Origin: Membranipora membranacea
Taxonomy: Eukaryota; Bryozoa; Gymnolaemata; Cheilostomatida; Membraniporidae
Assembly (NCBI GenBank): GCA_914767715.1
Contig: OU612069.1
Span: 5,456,001 to 5,520,000, forward strand
Reading direction: 5' to 3'
Length of the DNA: 64,000 nucleotides
Shown: piece by piece, positions 47,040-60,000 of the stretch
How positions within the stretch are numbered: the first letter of the stretch is position 1
How the letters are laid out: each line of letters opens with the position of its first letter
The notes under the pieces: generated by a model
Told to the model about the DNA's origin: nothing
Database searches by the model: none
Seen by the model: only the letters and a program-made list of their open reading frames with translations
Position numbers and translations under genes: made by a program

Positions 47040-48424
47040 CAATCAGTTGCCACAACTCTGGAAATTGGTATTGCATATCCTTTTCAGCATATCAGCAACA
47101 CTCTGAATCATCAAAATCAAAAATATAGTCTGCTGTGGCTGGCCGGTGGCTTTATTTTTGGGTGCCTAATGCTATTTGCTGACAAAACACTAGGGTCTAG
47201 AAGGTTTGAAATATTACAACACAGCGCAGTGGAATTGCTGTGTGTGCCCCTGAGCGATGTAAGATGGTTGAGATACAATGCTTGGATGCTGATTGAATTT
47301 GCTACTCTGCGACAGGGATTTGCGAGATCTAGTTTCTATTATCAGTGCTAATAGTGTTGCTTGATGTGTAAATTTGATGTAAGGTTGTGATCTGGGCAAG
47401 ATGCTGAAACTTGGTGAAAGACATAGAAGAGGCAAGCTCGTGAGACTTGACTAGTTATCTTATAGGTATTAAAAAATTTAGAGTGTATTGTGATCAGATT
47501 AACCCCCCTGTACTGAAATGACTTAGGTAAAATAATGAATAAATCTGCCAGACCATGTTTACAATCCCAATATTTCTCTGTCATGTGGAGGTTTCTAAAA
47601 TCACTGGTTCTTCTATCATACCTAGGTACTCTTTATATTCTGCTTTCACAATTAAATATGGGTTCCATTTTCATATTACGAACAAAAATCTAAGTCGGCA
47701 TTCGATACTCATAATCTGATATTATTTTAAGTGATGTCATGTTAGAAGACAAGACTACAGGTTCACATCAATCTAAAGTGTGATATTAATATTGTATCAC
47801 TGTATTGTGCTGAGTGTGAGGCCTCTATACAATTCAATGCTTTTCATTGTTTCAACCTTTGGTAAACAAAAGAATCTTTTATATGCTGTGCCTGATTCTT
47901 TTCAATAGAGGATAAATGTAGCACGTCAGCTTGAATCCAAAGTTTATATGAGAAAACTAAGAATAAGTTTTAAGAAATGCTGCATTTAATGAAGGGAAAA
48001 TATGATAGAGTGACCCTAAATGATTCATCTATTGGTAACGTCACAGCGAGGTTACACGAAAAATTTGACGCTTCTAGCATTTGTAGAAGTGCATTTTAAT
48101 TGATTCATCTGGTTAATAAAAGATAATTTTTTGCCAACATTCCATCATGTTTAATGAAATTCATCATTTTTCGCATTCATTTCATTAATTTAATAGTGAT
48201 TAAACCACCAAGTGTGGACAATAACTGTCAATCATTTTGTGATGGTTTCTGCATCAAATTGTAGAGGGAGATAAAGAGGGTACCATATAAGTCACTGAGA
48301 AGCAGAAATAAGATCAAGTTGATAACAAGATGCTGCTGTTTGTAAAGTAATTTTGAAACTAGAAATCGAATCGATTTGATTGAGTTATTTATGGACATGA
48401 AACCTGAATTGTTGACAGTAAGTA
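47040..48424 (+). repeat. Array segment beta, copy 4
   Basis: Full landmarks up to GTTGACAGTA, then a LINE-like piece in place of the beta end. Confidence 0.75.
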
Positions 48425-49205
48425 AAGTTTTGAAATGGAACGTTAGCTGCAGTCGTGTAGGCAGGGTAAATAAAACCAAAGATTGAATATGCCACTCCAT
48501 TTCCTTATTGCTCTAATGAATATATTTAAAGTTGTCCTAAGACTCAATAACAGATGCTTAAACATCATAAATCTAAATTGACATAAACGTGAGAAAAGAC
48601 AAAGGCATATCAATTCCACCATCAAGTGGTACCATTATTTATACCCCTCAACAGTGTTAAAATGTATATAAGTGATGATGAAATAATAGTTGAATTAAGG
48701 TTGTATCCCTAAACATGTTGATTCATAATTCCTAGGTGGACCTGTGGCTGTTATTTGAGATTACTGTAATGTTGTAAGTCCGGAAACCTAATTCAGCCAC
48801 TTGAAGGCAAGAATTTGTCTTTTATTCAAATTGTGTAGCTTGCTGTATGGTCATAACCTTTGTGTGTGATGCTACAATGGTTATGATAATTGTGTATTCA
48901 TTTTTCGTTTCTTATTAGGATATATTTTCTTATTTATGTGTTCTGCAGCTAGCTGCGTACAAAATCTGTTTCTCGGTTTGTACCTAATATAGAGAAGCCT
49001 AGGTGATGACTGTGAAATGTAAAGTTGATTCTTCTAAAATCTTTCATTCAAGTAATTTTTAGCAGAGAGCAAGTAATGTCTTTATAAATGACATTAATTT
49101 TTGTGATGTTTTTTATTATGTTCTCTCAAGCAAAGTTTTGCTTGTTTTACTCTTTCACTTGAGCTTTTGAACAGGAAATCTGAGAGTAGCAACATCTTTG
49201 CGTGT
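48425..49205 (+). repeat. LINE-like piece and alpha copy 7 (middle part)
   Basis: 48,425-48,660 matches 29,240-29,460 and 55,580-55,640. 48,660-49,205 is the alpha middle (GAGAAGCCTAGGTGATGACT). Confidence 0.65.
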
Positions 49206-50744
49206 TGATCAGTAAGTCCCAAATACCGATAATACAGATAAACCTATTTCATAAAATAATTAAATTAAAAATGGCAATCAGTTGCCACAATTCTGGAAAT
49301 TGGTATTACATATCTTTTTCAGCATATCAACAACACTCTGAATCATCAAAATCAAAAATAAAGTCTGCAGTGGCTGGCCGGTGGCTATATTTTGGTGTGC
49401 TTAATGCTGTTTGCTGACAAAACACTAGGGTCTAGAAGTTTTGAAATATTACCACACAACGCAGTGGAATTGCTGTGTGTGCCCCTGAGCGATGTAAGAT
49501 GGTTGAGATACAATGCTTGGATGCTGTTTGAATTTGCTACTCTGTGACAGGGATTTGCGAGATCTAGTTTCTATTATCAGTGCTAATAGTGTTGCTTGAT
49601 GTGTAAATTTGCTGTAAGGTTATGATCTGGGCAAGATACTGAAACTTGGTGGCCTGAAGTTAGAAGAGGCAAGCTCATAAAACTTGACAAGTTATCTTAT
49701 AGGTATAAAAAATTAAGAGTGTATTGTGATCACATTAACCCCCCTGTACTGTAATGACTTCTACCATACCTAGGTACTCTTTATATTCTGCTTTCACAAT
49801 TAAATATGGGTTCCATTTTCATATTACGAACAAAAATCTAAGTCGGCATTCGATACTCATAATCTGATATTATTTCAAGTGATGTCATGTTAAGAGACAA
49901 GGCTACAGGTTCACATCAAATCTTCATATGCTAAGCCTGATTCTTTTCAATAGAGGATAAATGTAGCATGTCAGCTTGCATCCAAAGTTTATATGAGAAA
50001 TGCTACATTAAATGAATGGAAAATACGATAGAGTGATGCTAAATAATTCATCCATGGGCAACGTCACAACTAGGTCACACAACAAATTTGATGCTTCAAG
50101 CATTTGTAGAAGTGCACTTTAATTGAATCATCTGGTTAATAAAATGAAATTCATGATTTTTTGCATTGATTTGTGGATCAAATAGCAATTAAACCACCAA
50201 GCCTGGACAATAACTTTCAAACATTTTGTGATGGTCTCTGCATCAAATTTTAAAAATGTAGGGGGAGATAAAGAGGAGACCATATAAGTCACTGAGAAGC
50301 AGATATAAAATCAAGTTGATAAGAAGATGCTGCTGTTTGTTACGCAATTTTGAAACTCGTAAATCCGATCAAAATTGATTGAGTTATGAACATAAAACCT
50401 GAATTGTTGACAGTAAATCAATGTTAATATCATTGATTACTTAACCTGCCAATGACATTGCGTTGCCCACAATTGAGGCCAGTTATACTTCAGTTATATG
50501 TAGTGTCCTGTATAGGTGTATAATTAAGTCTATGGGTGCAATTGATTATATTACAAAAATTAATAAATTTTTTTTTATCATATTCAAATTAAGGTGCAAT
50601 AATCTAGTATTTACCCTAAAATGTACAGCCTATATCGTGCTCGTAAAATTGGTCAGAGCTTTACAGTGTCACAATTCATAAATTAGTAATATTTTCTTCT
50701 AAACTTGTCCGTGATAATTTATAATCATTTAGTTGAGGGACAAA
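49206..50744 (+). repeat. Array segment beta, copy 5
   Basis: Beta with an internal deletion near 49,925; leads directly into alpha copy 8. Confidence 0.75.
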
Positions 50745-52556
50745 AAATCATGCTGCTCGATATTTTGTTATCACTCGCGCATACAAATCTTCTGCATATA
50801 AGTGTAGGTATACTCTTAATCTTTACCAGTAGGGGATGATCTAATGAATTCATTTGCAGAACAATCAAGTAAGCCTATTGAGTTTTTCAATGTCGGAATA
50901 TTGTTCCATGAAGTAATTGTTATTATTATAATAACCTAACTATGGATTTAATTACTTCTTTTTGTAAGAATAATACAGAATCGTCAAGTGGGAGATGTGT
51001 GATGGAAGTCAACAAAAGAAGTTTTGTATAGAAGAACATATTATTGTGATATGGTTATTACAGTATTTTGAGCAATAGTAGGGCTTTAAAAGATGTGTCT
51101 TTGCCCATGTAAGCCTGCATTACAAGATTAAAATCCATTTTTTTACAGCACAATTGGAGCAATTGAATTTGTAAGAAGATAATTCCTAATTCCGATATGT
51201 TGGTGTTGACTTGTGAAACAGATAGTGGTGTGAACTTGATCAGTGCTGCCAAATAAATGTATTTAATATGGTATTCATAAGCCTGTCTGCCAACATGTCC
51301 GACAACAGCAAAACCGATAATGTGGTAACAACTGTGAAAATTATTACACATGGTAAATTAGTCCAAAGATTGTATACTCCGCTCCATTTCCTTATTGCTC
51401 CAATGAATATATTTGAAATAAACCTTAGACAAGACAAAGGCATATCAATTCCTTCATCAAGCGGTACCGTTATTTATATCTAGATCAGTTTTCAAATGTA
51501 TGTAAGTGATGATGTTATAATTGTTTGAAATAAGGTTGTATCCCTAACCACGTGGATTCATAATTCTTAGGTGGACCTGTGGCTGTTATTTGAGATTACT
51601 GTAATGTTGTAAGTCCGTAAACCTAATTCAGCCAGTTGAAGGCGAGATTTTGGCTTTTATTCAAATTGAGTAGCTTGCTGTATGGTCATAACCTTTGTGT
51701 GTGATGCTACCATGGATATGATAATTGTGTATACATTTTTTTGTTTCTAATTAGGATATATTTTCTTATTTAAGTGTTCTGCAGCTAGCTGCGTGCCTAA
51801 TATGTTTCTCAGTTTGTACCTAGGCGATGACCATGAGATATAGAGTTGTTTCTTCTATATTCTTTCATTCAAGTAAGTTTTAGCAGAGAGCAAGTGCCGT
51901 TATAAATGACATTATTATTCGTGATGTTTTTATTACTTTCTCTCAAGCAAAGTTTTACTTGTTTTACTCTTTCTCTTGAGTTTTTGAGCAGGAAATCTGA
52001 GAGTATCCACATCTTTGTGTGTTGATCTTGAATATTTTTCACAGAACAAGAAGTTCCTAATTCATAATAAATAAGCTATAATCAATAAATTGGCTTGCGC
52101 CATAAACAGAAGTCGAATTTATCCCTGTTGTCAGGGGAACACCACGGCCACTGGGATTTAATAAAAGATTGAAAATCAATAAATCTATTACAGAATAGGT
52201 GCTCAATTAGTCTGTATCCAAATCTCTTACAACTCAGATGTGTCTGTCCGGTGACCAGCAGTGCATTATAAATAACACCAAACAATAATTAATAACTCTG
52301 TCAATGTATGTAGGCTTATTACGATACAATGCAATTGATTTAATATATATGTGGTACCATGTCATTACGAAGTGCAGTGAAGTGAATAAGTTATGTTCGT
52401 CATCTAATATGCTCTCAAAAAATATTGATCCTACTAATCTGTGCTTTTGCCTTGTACAGAGATAGCTAGAGCTTGATAATTGTATCATCATAAGATGCAG
52501 CGGTGTTTCTTAGATCAATAAATCATTGAAATACAGGTAGCTGAACAGAGTGCTAT

Positions 52557-52990
52557 TGTAACAGCCATCACCTGTCATGTATCAGGTCATGACAGTGACC
52601 GTTCTGGCTGTCACTGGAAAAGCCATAATAATAAACATTTTTTATTAACTTCCAGTGGCAGAAATAATAGCCTTTTAATAGACATTTATTACATTAATAA
52701 TGACCAACTTATGGGCTGTGTCCTGGTGTGCAGTGTTACGCTTTGCCATCTTGATGAGTGTGAGCCAATTAATTATCGCTTTGCTATTGCCTAGTTTTTG
52801 CAGTTTAATTGATATCATACGATGTCCTGTTTTCACATCCTTTTGGTGATACTATATAAGAGATTGTTTTTACTCAGTTTAGTGTGTGTTGTTTGAGAGA
52901 GCAATAAAGATGCTGGTGTGCAATTAAAAGTCTCGTCAATTCACCCTAGTAACCGCTCAGTGTGCGGCATAGTGGTTTAGTGCCGTCACA
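52557..52990 (+). mobile_element. Solo LTR (434 bp) in alpha copy 8
   Basis: Starts TGTAACAGCC and ends GCCGTCACA, i.e. TGT..ACA ends, and is flanked by the 4-bp duplication CTAT. The empty site GAGTGCTATATTGTGGATTT is present in alpha copies at about 16,095, 26,370, 31,590 and 45,935. Inside are TATATAAG at 52853-52860 and AATAAA at 52903-52908, spaced as promoter and polyadenylation signal of an LTR. Gypsy or BEL type is possible; I saw no internal region in the window. Confidence 0.9.
52853..52860 (+). promoter_or_regulatory. TATA box of the solo LTR
   Basis: TATATAAG about 50 bp before AATAAA within the LTR; the start of the R region would lie about 25-30 bp downstream. Confidence 0.6.
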
Positions 52991-53400
52991 CTATATTGTG
53001 GATTTAAGGTTGATTGTATGATGAGATAGATATTGAGGAAAAACTTCCTCATAAATTTACCCCCCTTGTCTTACAAAATTGAGCCTATTTTCTACCTAAA
53101 CAGGTATTTTTCAATTAATCCTTATTAATAAGTGTTTTATTGAGCTTCGTTAAACATTAAGAGAATGAAAACAGGATTAACATGGAATCACTGGTTGCCA
53201 AGAAATTCACATGTGAAGTTTGTTCATGCGAAAGTTTACAAGATCACTTTGCAGTGAAAGTAAGCCATCGACTAACTGAGTACTAATTTGTGAGTTCATT
53301 ACTTGCAACAGGGCCAACTAATACCAAGTGTCACTTCAGCTGCTATCCCTACAAATTCAATGCAAATTTAACTCGACTTGATTTTTCTCAAGCATGACCT

Positions 53401-53467
53401 CATCTTGGCCGACAACTGAAATGTAAAATGATAATATCATTTTACATTTCAGCTGTCAGCCAAGATG
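53401..53467. repeat. Copy-specific 32-bp inverted duplication
   Basis: Arms at 53401-53432 and 53436-53467 match with two mismatches and a 3-nt loop. Paralogs at 16,503, 19,246 and 46,339 have only the left arm. Confidence 0.9.
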
Positions 53468-54074
53468 TTATTCTTGTGACAGCTCATGCCAGCCCAAATA
53501 ATTGTTGACTGTTTTATTCATTTGCTAATTTTCTAATCAAGTTTTACCTAAAACACGCCTCAAAGACCAAGTAAATTTATTAATTTGTAAGGCCCCGTTG
53601 GAGGGGAGGGGGAGGGGGGCCTACAGTGCCTCTGTCAAACCAAAAAAGCTTTATCTCTTTAACCCAAGAGGGTATGTGGTATTCCACTGCACTGCACAGG
53701 GTAGTGAATGATGACTGGATCACATCTGAAAGCTGAAAATCCCTCCTGATTAGGAAGCCCTAACCTGAGCAACCCTGATTATCACAATAAACATCATCTT
53801 AAATGATTTAGAGTTAGACATGTTTATAATCTTAGCAATCTTAGAAGTTGTGCCCATATTTTCTTAAAAATTAGCAATTGATAGATCATTGAACTTAGCA
53901 AGTTCTAAGTTGAGTTCCTTGTTCAAAATGATGTCAAATAACTCTATTTCAGTTAAAAAGGTTTTTGACATGGTAGCAATCCGCTACATTTTAGTAATTG
54001 CTACAGGATAATACATCCTAGGCATCGTACTTTTGAGCTTAATATAACTTAAATGTATTGGAAATCTCAGATTT

Positions 54075-55430
54075 AATTGATTTCCCTTTTTGCTTGTGGT
54101 ATATACTTTTGAGAAATAAAGTGCTTTAGTTCTTCAACTTAAGAAAGTATAGCCTCACATCTGACTGTGCATCGATACAATGGTAAATCGTTGATTTTTA
54201 TTTTTAAATACCCACCAGAGGTGTGATGCTGATTGGATTCCAAACTGTCCACCTGTGTCAATGTGTCCTTTGCCCATCTATTGGACACATTTTACGGAAA
54301 ACCTGTACTGAAAAGGCATAAGCAGATGGAAAATTTGTTTTAATGGCCAGACAGTTTTATCTGGACGGATAGACCAAATTTAATGGCTAATTTTTTATCA
54401 GCTCAATGACCTCCTCCCACTTGCTCTAAATGAAATTACATTGGCGGCAAAGCGATTTTGGACTGATCAATTTGACAAGCCACCTGGGAAAGAGGTATAT
54501 GTTGGGTATACCATGGATTGGCTACATTTTTTATAGAAACAGAGGGGCAACAACAAATAACATAGTATACCACCTGTATTATTGAACCTTATCGGAACAG
54601 ACCTAAATAGACCTAGATGAACATGCATGCAATGGCTGGTTTATGCCAAAAAGTAAATATTAAAAAACCGCTCAATTCATCCTTTTATTAACTAATATGG
54701 CACTTATATGTACTTCTTGTAACTCGCCTATTAAGACAATAATAGGGAAATGAGTGACAAAACAGCAGACTGATCAGTTAAAACACTCCTCCTTCTCTAG
54801 CTCACATTTTGTGAGACTCACTTCTTTTTGCAATCATTGATTTAAGTTTCATATATTGCCAATGCAAGGTCAATCGAACCAAGTCACAATTTATTAAAGC
54901 AGTCTTTTTGAAACCAGTCTTTGATTTGGCCAAACACTTATTTTCTCTTGCCATACTCATTAGAGAACAAACTACTGCAGCCTGTCTAGCAATCCTGTAT
55001 AAGGAGAGGAAGTTCTGATACTGTTGAGATAGTTGAATACTAGATACATAAAAATGACAAAAAGAGAAGGTAATGTTAATTTTAAAATTTCCAGTTATGT
55101 CTTTTTTCCTTACACGAGAGCTCCAATTCAGAGTTGATCAATGAAACTTAATAGATGACCAATTTTGAATTGTGTGCATGATAAATATTGCTAATATTGT
55201 TAAATTGTTAGTAGTGAAGCGTAATATAATTGAATATGTATGTGCTTTCATTATCCTTACGCCTAATTAAATCGATGATGCGACAACTAAATTATCAGCA
55301 CTGAAAACCGGAGTTCCCAATTTTAAGTTTTCCTCAAAGGAAAATTATTGTAATGGGGTCAGACCATTGTTTTCCTGACCTCTTTCTGCGCCGCTGTAGG
55401 GAAGCGCATATCGCTTACTCAAAGTTACTA
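54075..55430 (+). repeat. Array segments delta/epsilon, copy 3, without LRR exon
   Basis: Matches 16,960-18,005 and 37,100-37,915 but passes from TTACTCAAAGTTACTACTTA straight into LINE remnant sequence; the exon present in the other two units is absent. Confidence 0.75.
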
Positions 55431-55645
55431 CTTATTTTTCAGGGCATGTCCTTCAAGCAGTCTGACAAACTGAAACCTAAAGCAATTTGAGATAAATGAG
55501 ATCAATGTATGAATTTTAATTCCAATTTTAATGAGACTGAACGAAACCTAACCCATCAAAAACAAACTTTGGGAGACTTTGTGAGTTTTTGAATGGAACG
55601 TTAGCTGCAGTCGTGTAGGCAGGGTAAATAAAACCAAATATTGAA
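55431..55645 (+). mobile_element. LINE remnant
   Basis: TTTTTCAGGGCATGTCCTTC matches 44,752; then a piece shared with 48,425 and 29,240. Confidence 0.55.
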
Positions 55646-56590
55646 TACATTCAATACTCATAATCTGATATTATTTTAAGTGATGTCATGTAAGAAGACA
55701 AGACTACAGGTTCACATCAAATCTTCAGTGTGATATTAATATTGTATCATTGTATTGTGCTTAGTGTGAGGCCTCCATACAATTCGATGCTTTTCATTGT
55801 TTCAACCTTTGGTAAACCAAAGAATCCTTTATATGCTGTGCCTGATTCTTTTCAATAGAGGATAAATGTAGCCTCTCAGCTTGAATCCAAAGTTTATATG
55901 AGAAAACTAAGAATAAATTTTAAGAAATGCTGCATTAAATGAAGGGAAAATAGTATAGAGTGACCTTATGATTTATCTATTGGCAACGTCACAACGAGGT
56001 CACACAAAAATTTTGACGCTTCTAGCATTTGTAGAAGTGCATATTAATTGAGTCATCTGGTTGATAAAAGATAATTTTTTGCCAACATTTCATTATATTT
56101 CATGAAATTCATGATTTATTGCATTCATTTCGTGGATTACATAGTAATTAAACCACCAAGCCTGGACAATAACTTTCATTCATTTTGTGATGGTTTCTGC
56201 ATCAAATCAAAAATTGTAGGGGGAGATAAAAGAGGAAACCATAAAAATCACTGAGAAGCAGAAATAACATACAGTTGATAACAGGATGCTGCTGTTTGTA
56301 AAGCAATTTTGAAACTCGAAATTCGATCAAAATTGATTGAGTTATGAACATAAAACCTGAATTGTTGACATTAATTAAATATCATAATATCATTGCTTAC
56401 TACACCTACCAGTGGCGTTGCGTTGCCCACAATTGAGTGCCTCACTTCAGCTATATGTAGTGTCCTGTCTAGGTTTATAATAAATTTGTTATCGTATTTC
56501 AATAATAATAATCTAGTATTTACCCTAAAATATACTGCCTATATCTTGCTCACAAAATTGGTCACAGCTTTAGAGTGTAATATTTACTTC
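55646..56590 (+). repeat. Array segment beta, copy 6 (right part)
   Basis: From the TTAA site region on, with the CTTACTACACCTACCAGTGG landmark. Confidence 0.75.
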
Positions 56591-57337
56591 TAAACTTATC
56601 CCTTACTTTCAAACTTAATATAACTAAATGGTATTGGAAATCTCAGATTATCTTAATATTTACCAGAAAGTGATGACGTAATGGAATTGTAATTGTAATG
56701 GAACGTAATTTGCCAAATTATCAAGTTATTGATGTTCCTAAACTGGTTTGGCAGATCGAGCAATATTTATCAAGCTGGTGTACATTGTCATACAGAGCAG
56801 CACCAACCTTTCTTCCACTAATTAACAACAGTCCAAGGCGGTGAATATCATCCAGAAACTCTATTGATTTGATGAATGCTAGGGTTTATTGCTATGTAGG
56901 GGAATTGAGATTTTCAATCCAACAATATTTCTTGCCAAAGTAATTGTTATTATTATAATTACCAAATTATAGATTCACGTAGTTGGTTTTATAAATACAG
57001 GGTTTTCAAGTGGGAGATGTGGAGTGAAAGTCATCACAAATATTTTCCTGAATTAATGTCAAAAACTATATTATTGTGATAAAATTATGGTTATTAATTT
57101 ACTGCTCAACTATAATTTGTTTGCAGTATATACTTTTGAGAAATAAACTGCTTTAGTTAAAAAATTCATTGATTTTTATTTTTAAACACCCACCAGAGGT
57201 GTGCGGCTGATGGGATTCCAAACTGTTCACCTGTGTCCATGTGTCCTTTGCCCATCTGTTGGACACATTTGATGGGACAACCTGTACTGAAAAGGCATAG
57301 GCAGATGGAAAAATTGTTTTAATGGACAGACAGACAG
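56591..57337 (+). repeat. Pieces of the 27.9-kb region, eta and delta
   Basis: 56,600-56,880 resembles 27,870-28,080; 56,880-57,080 is eta; 57,110-57,337 is delta. Confidence 0.6.
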
Positions 57338-57718
57338 TCCAAAATACTATTTCCAAGGTTGTATCGAAACATTGCGGCAGCAGAAATCATATCTCGTTAC
57401 ACTCATGCTATTGGTTGAGAGGACAATCCAATGCTCTAATATTATTGGAATGAGAAGTGTCATCATTTTGATGAGACAAAGCACTGAACATTGTGACAGT
57501 TTTATGAAAAAACATTACCACAATGCATCTCATTTTGAACATTATCGGTGGCTATGAGGTGGTTGGCACGGCATTATAAAACAATCTTCATGAGATGATC
57601 ATACAATAATGCTGTAGTGATGGAAGAACAGTGGTGCTATCACATTGTTAAAATTGGATGCTTTTTGATAGCATGATCATAACATCATTAAAGTGCTAAT
57701 TATATTATGCTGTTTTCT
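57338..57718 (+). repeat. Dispersed repeat gamma, copy 2
   Basis: Partner of 20,438-20,820. Frame 57372-57557 reads over it without family similarity. Confidence 0.75.
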
Positions 57719-58240
57719 CGCAATTAAAAGTGATGTATCATGTCAAAAATAATGTTTGACTAATACTTAGAACCAAAGATTCTGCCATAACTGACTCTGA
57801 ACATTGTGAATACTATTCTGTATCCTATTAGACCATAACCCAATCCCATCATTAACACCATGTAATACTTGATAAATTTAAATGCAAAACATTGTTAGCA
57901 TGTTCACCGTTTGCTGGGTTTTTGACCTTCATTTGTAACAAGACGTCAAACAGTTTTTAGGTTATGGAATATAGGGATCAATATATTATTAGCTTTTATA
58001 AACTTGGATTGTCAGCTTTGTGATAGGTAAACTATAAAGAATAATCCCTTTTCTTTTATATCTACTGGTAGGAACATATAACAATTGTCTTAAACAAACT
58101 GCTCACTTGGATTTGTAAACAAAAGGCAATATCACCTTGTCTAGCATACTCTGCAAGTCCTCGTCGAAAAGGTAATAAAACTGCCAACACAGGTCTCCAA
58201 AATTTAAATTCACACTTCTGCTTTTAAATTTTACTAATCG
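57719..58240 (+). repeat. Dispersed repeat zeta, copy 2, with leading spacer
   Basis: 57,825-58,235 matches 28,100-28,540 (GGGTTTTTGACCTTCATTTG). Confidence 0.7.
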
Positions 58241-58429
58241 CAGTCACGTAGATATGTTGGTAGTCGGTTTTTTGACTGAACTAAATACAATATCTTTATT
58301 TTCAGTTTTAACGCTTTGTATATTTGGTATTTTTGCAGGTCCTTGCAATCATTTGAAGGACAAATCCTCCACCTGTACCATTTAAATATTTGTAAATGTA
58401 TTCAACTGTCAACAAATTGATAATAAACC

Positions 58430-58640
58430 TAGACATGACACTATATGGATATTGAGGCACTGAGGGACTTAATTGTGGGCAACGTAACGTCGTTGGAAGG
58501 TGTAGAGGCAACGATGCTATCATTGATTTTCTGTCTACAATCCAGATTTTTTGTTCATAACTCGATCAATTTTGATCGGATTTTGAGATTGAAAATTACA
58601 ATAGATTTAGCAGCTTATCTCATTTACGCCATAAAAGATT
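58430..58640 (-). repeat. Inverted beta fragment
   Basis: On the minus strand this reads TAGTGTC(A)TGTCTAGGTTT back to the TTGACAG..ATCATTG part of beta, i.e. the beta end in reverse orientation. All other beta pieces are plus. Confidence 0.8.
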
Positions 58641-60000
58641 TGGAACTCAGTGACTTGTTACCCCACAAATTTGATATACATATAGAAAGTCTTTTGTTCT
58701 GCTATGAAAAATCCACATGAAATTTAGAAGAATAGAAACAAAGGACAGTGGATATTCTAGTTTGTATCAACTGTTGTGTCTTTTGATTGAAAGCCCAGCA
58801 GTTTTGAATTTGACACACTATACTAAAATTAAATAAAAAATTAATTTCACACAGTTAAATTTTAATTTGATTCTGCAAGGTTTTGGTCTTTATATTTTTT
58901 AATATGCCTAACGTATACCATGCTCACTGAGTTAGAACTTTATCGACAGAGGACTGAGGACTAGGGGGTATAAAGATTTCTTAGCAAAACTTTTCAAATT
59001 GATGATAATCCAGAGCGGCAGAATTTCACTCAGGATGGCAGCATTAGAGCTGCAACAGTTTAATATCCAACAGTTTCCTCTACTCTTTTGTCTCTATGAT
59101 AATTTTGAATTTCTTGCCACAAGCTGGTATTGCTGGTATGTCGGGTAGATGCAGTAGTGAATTTGCCTAGGGGACTTGACCCTACCAATTTTCAGCGTGT
59201 CAATTTTGAAAAACCTCTTGTTTTTAATTACCAAGTGCCCAGAGGGCCTCATTGTGAGATTAGTTGGAATTATGAATGGATTACGCTGGTTTACTTGGTG
59301 CAATAGCCAATTACCATGATTTTCCCCTTTGATCTGAGCAAATAACTATAGCCAACATCACTAGGCACTGATTTTCTTCATCCTTGATTTCGGTACACCA
59401 ATCTACACATATTTAAAATTAAGACCAATAAAACGATGGTCTTTTATAACAGACTCAGGCATTAAAATTTGAGTCCATAATGGCAAACAATATGATATGG
59501 TCTTCTAATCTAAAGCTCATCTGCAGGAGTGAACTCTCACTGCAGGAGCCATCGAATGTTCTCAGGGTTGACAATAACAGGATAATCTCATTTATTGAAC
59601 CCACCATACACAGACCATTTATGAGAGATTTCACAAAGGAACATTACACAGGACACTTTTTTGTGTAAATACCTAGAGATAATAATCAGCCTTCACTCTA
59701 TTGTTTCTTTGGAGATTAGGCATCACATCCTTTTTAAATTTAATGTAAATGAAATTATCCTAAGAAGACAGGAGACACCTATACTTGTTTATGTGAACAA
59801 ACTCAGAGTAGTTCTCACAAGATGATGTCTCAATAACAATAACAAACCCAGGTGAAATCAACAAGCGGAATTTATGGTTATGGTTAATCTATCACATTTG
59901 GCCTATTTTAAAACTGGCAATATACAAAAAATGTAAACAATTTGTATTTAAGTGTTAACAGCTGAGAATAAATGTGTTTCCCTGATCTGAAAAGACACTA
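58641..60000. other. Unique 1.35-kb stretch, no gene recognised
   Basis: Not seen elsewhere in the window. Frames at 59094-59303 (minus) and 59480-59668 (plus) have no motif I recognise. It may be an old mobile element or single-copy intron. Confidence 0.4.

Larger units (their letters stand above)
50745..54074 (+). repeat. Array segment alpha, copy 8, with solo LTR
   Basis: The most complete alpha on the right side, split at 52,557-52,990 by a solo LTR; G tract at 53600-53619. Confidence 0.8.

Noticed and set aside
58445-58720. 91-codon plus-strand frame with Leu-rich sequence
   Set aside because: It is the reverse of the beta end, which is non-coding in all other copies; the Leu content is not in LRR spacing.
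59094-59668. Two open frames in the unique 58.6-60.0-kb stretch
   Set aside because: No domain or motif recognised and no linked exons; kept only as unexplained sequence.
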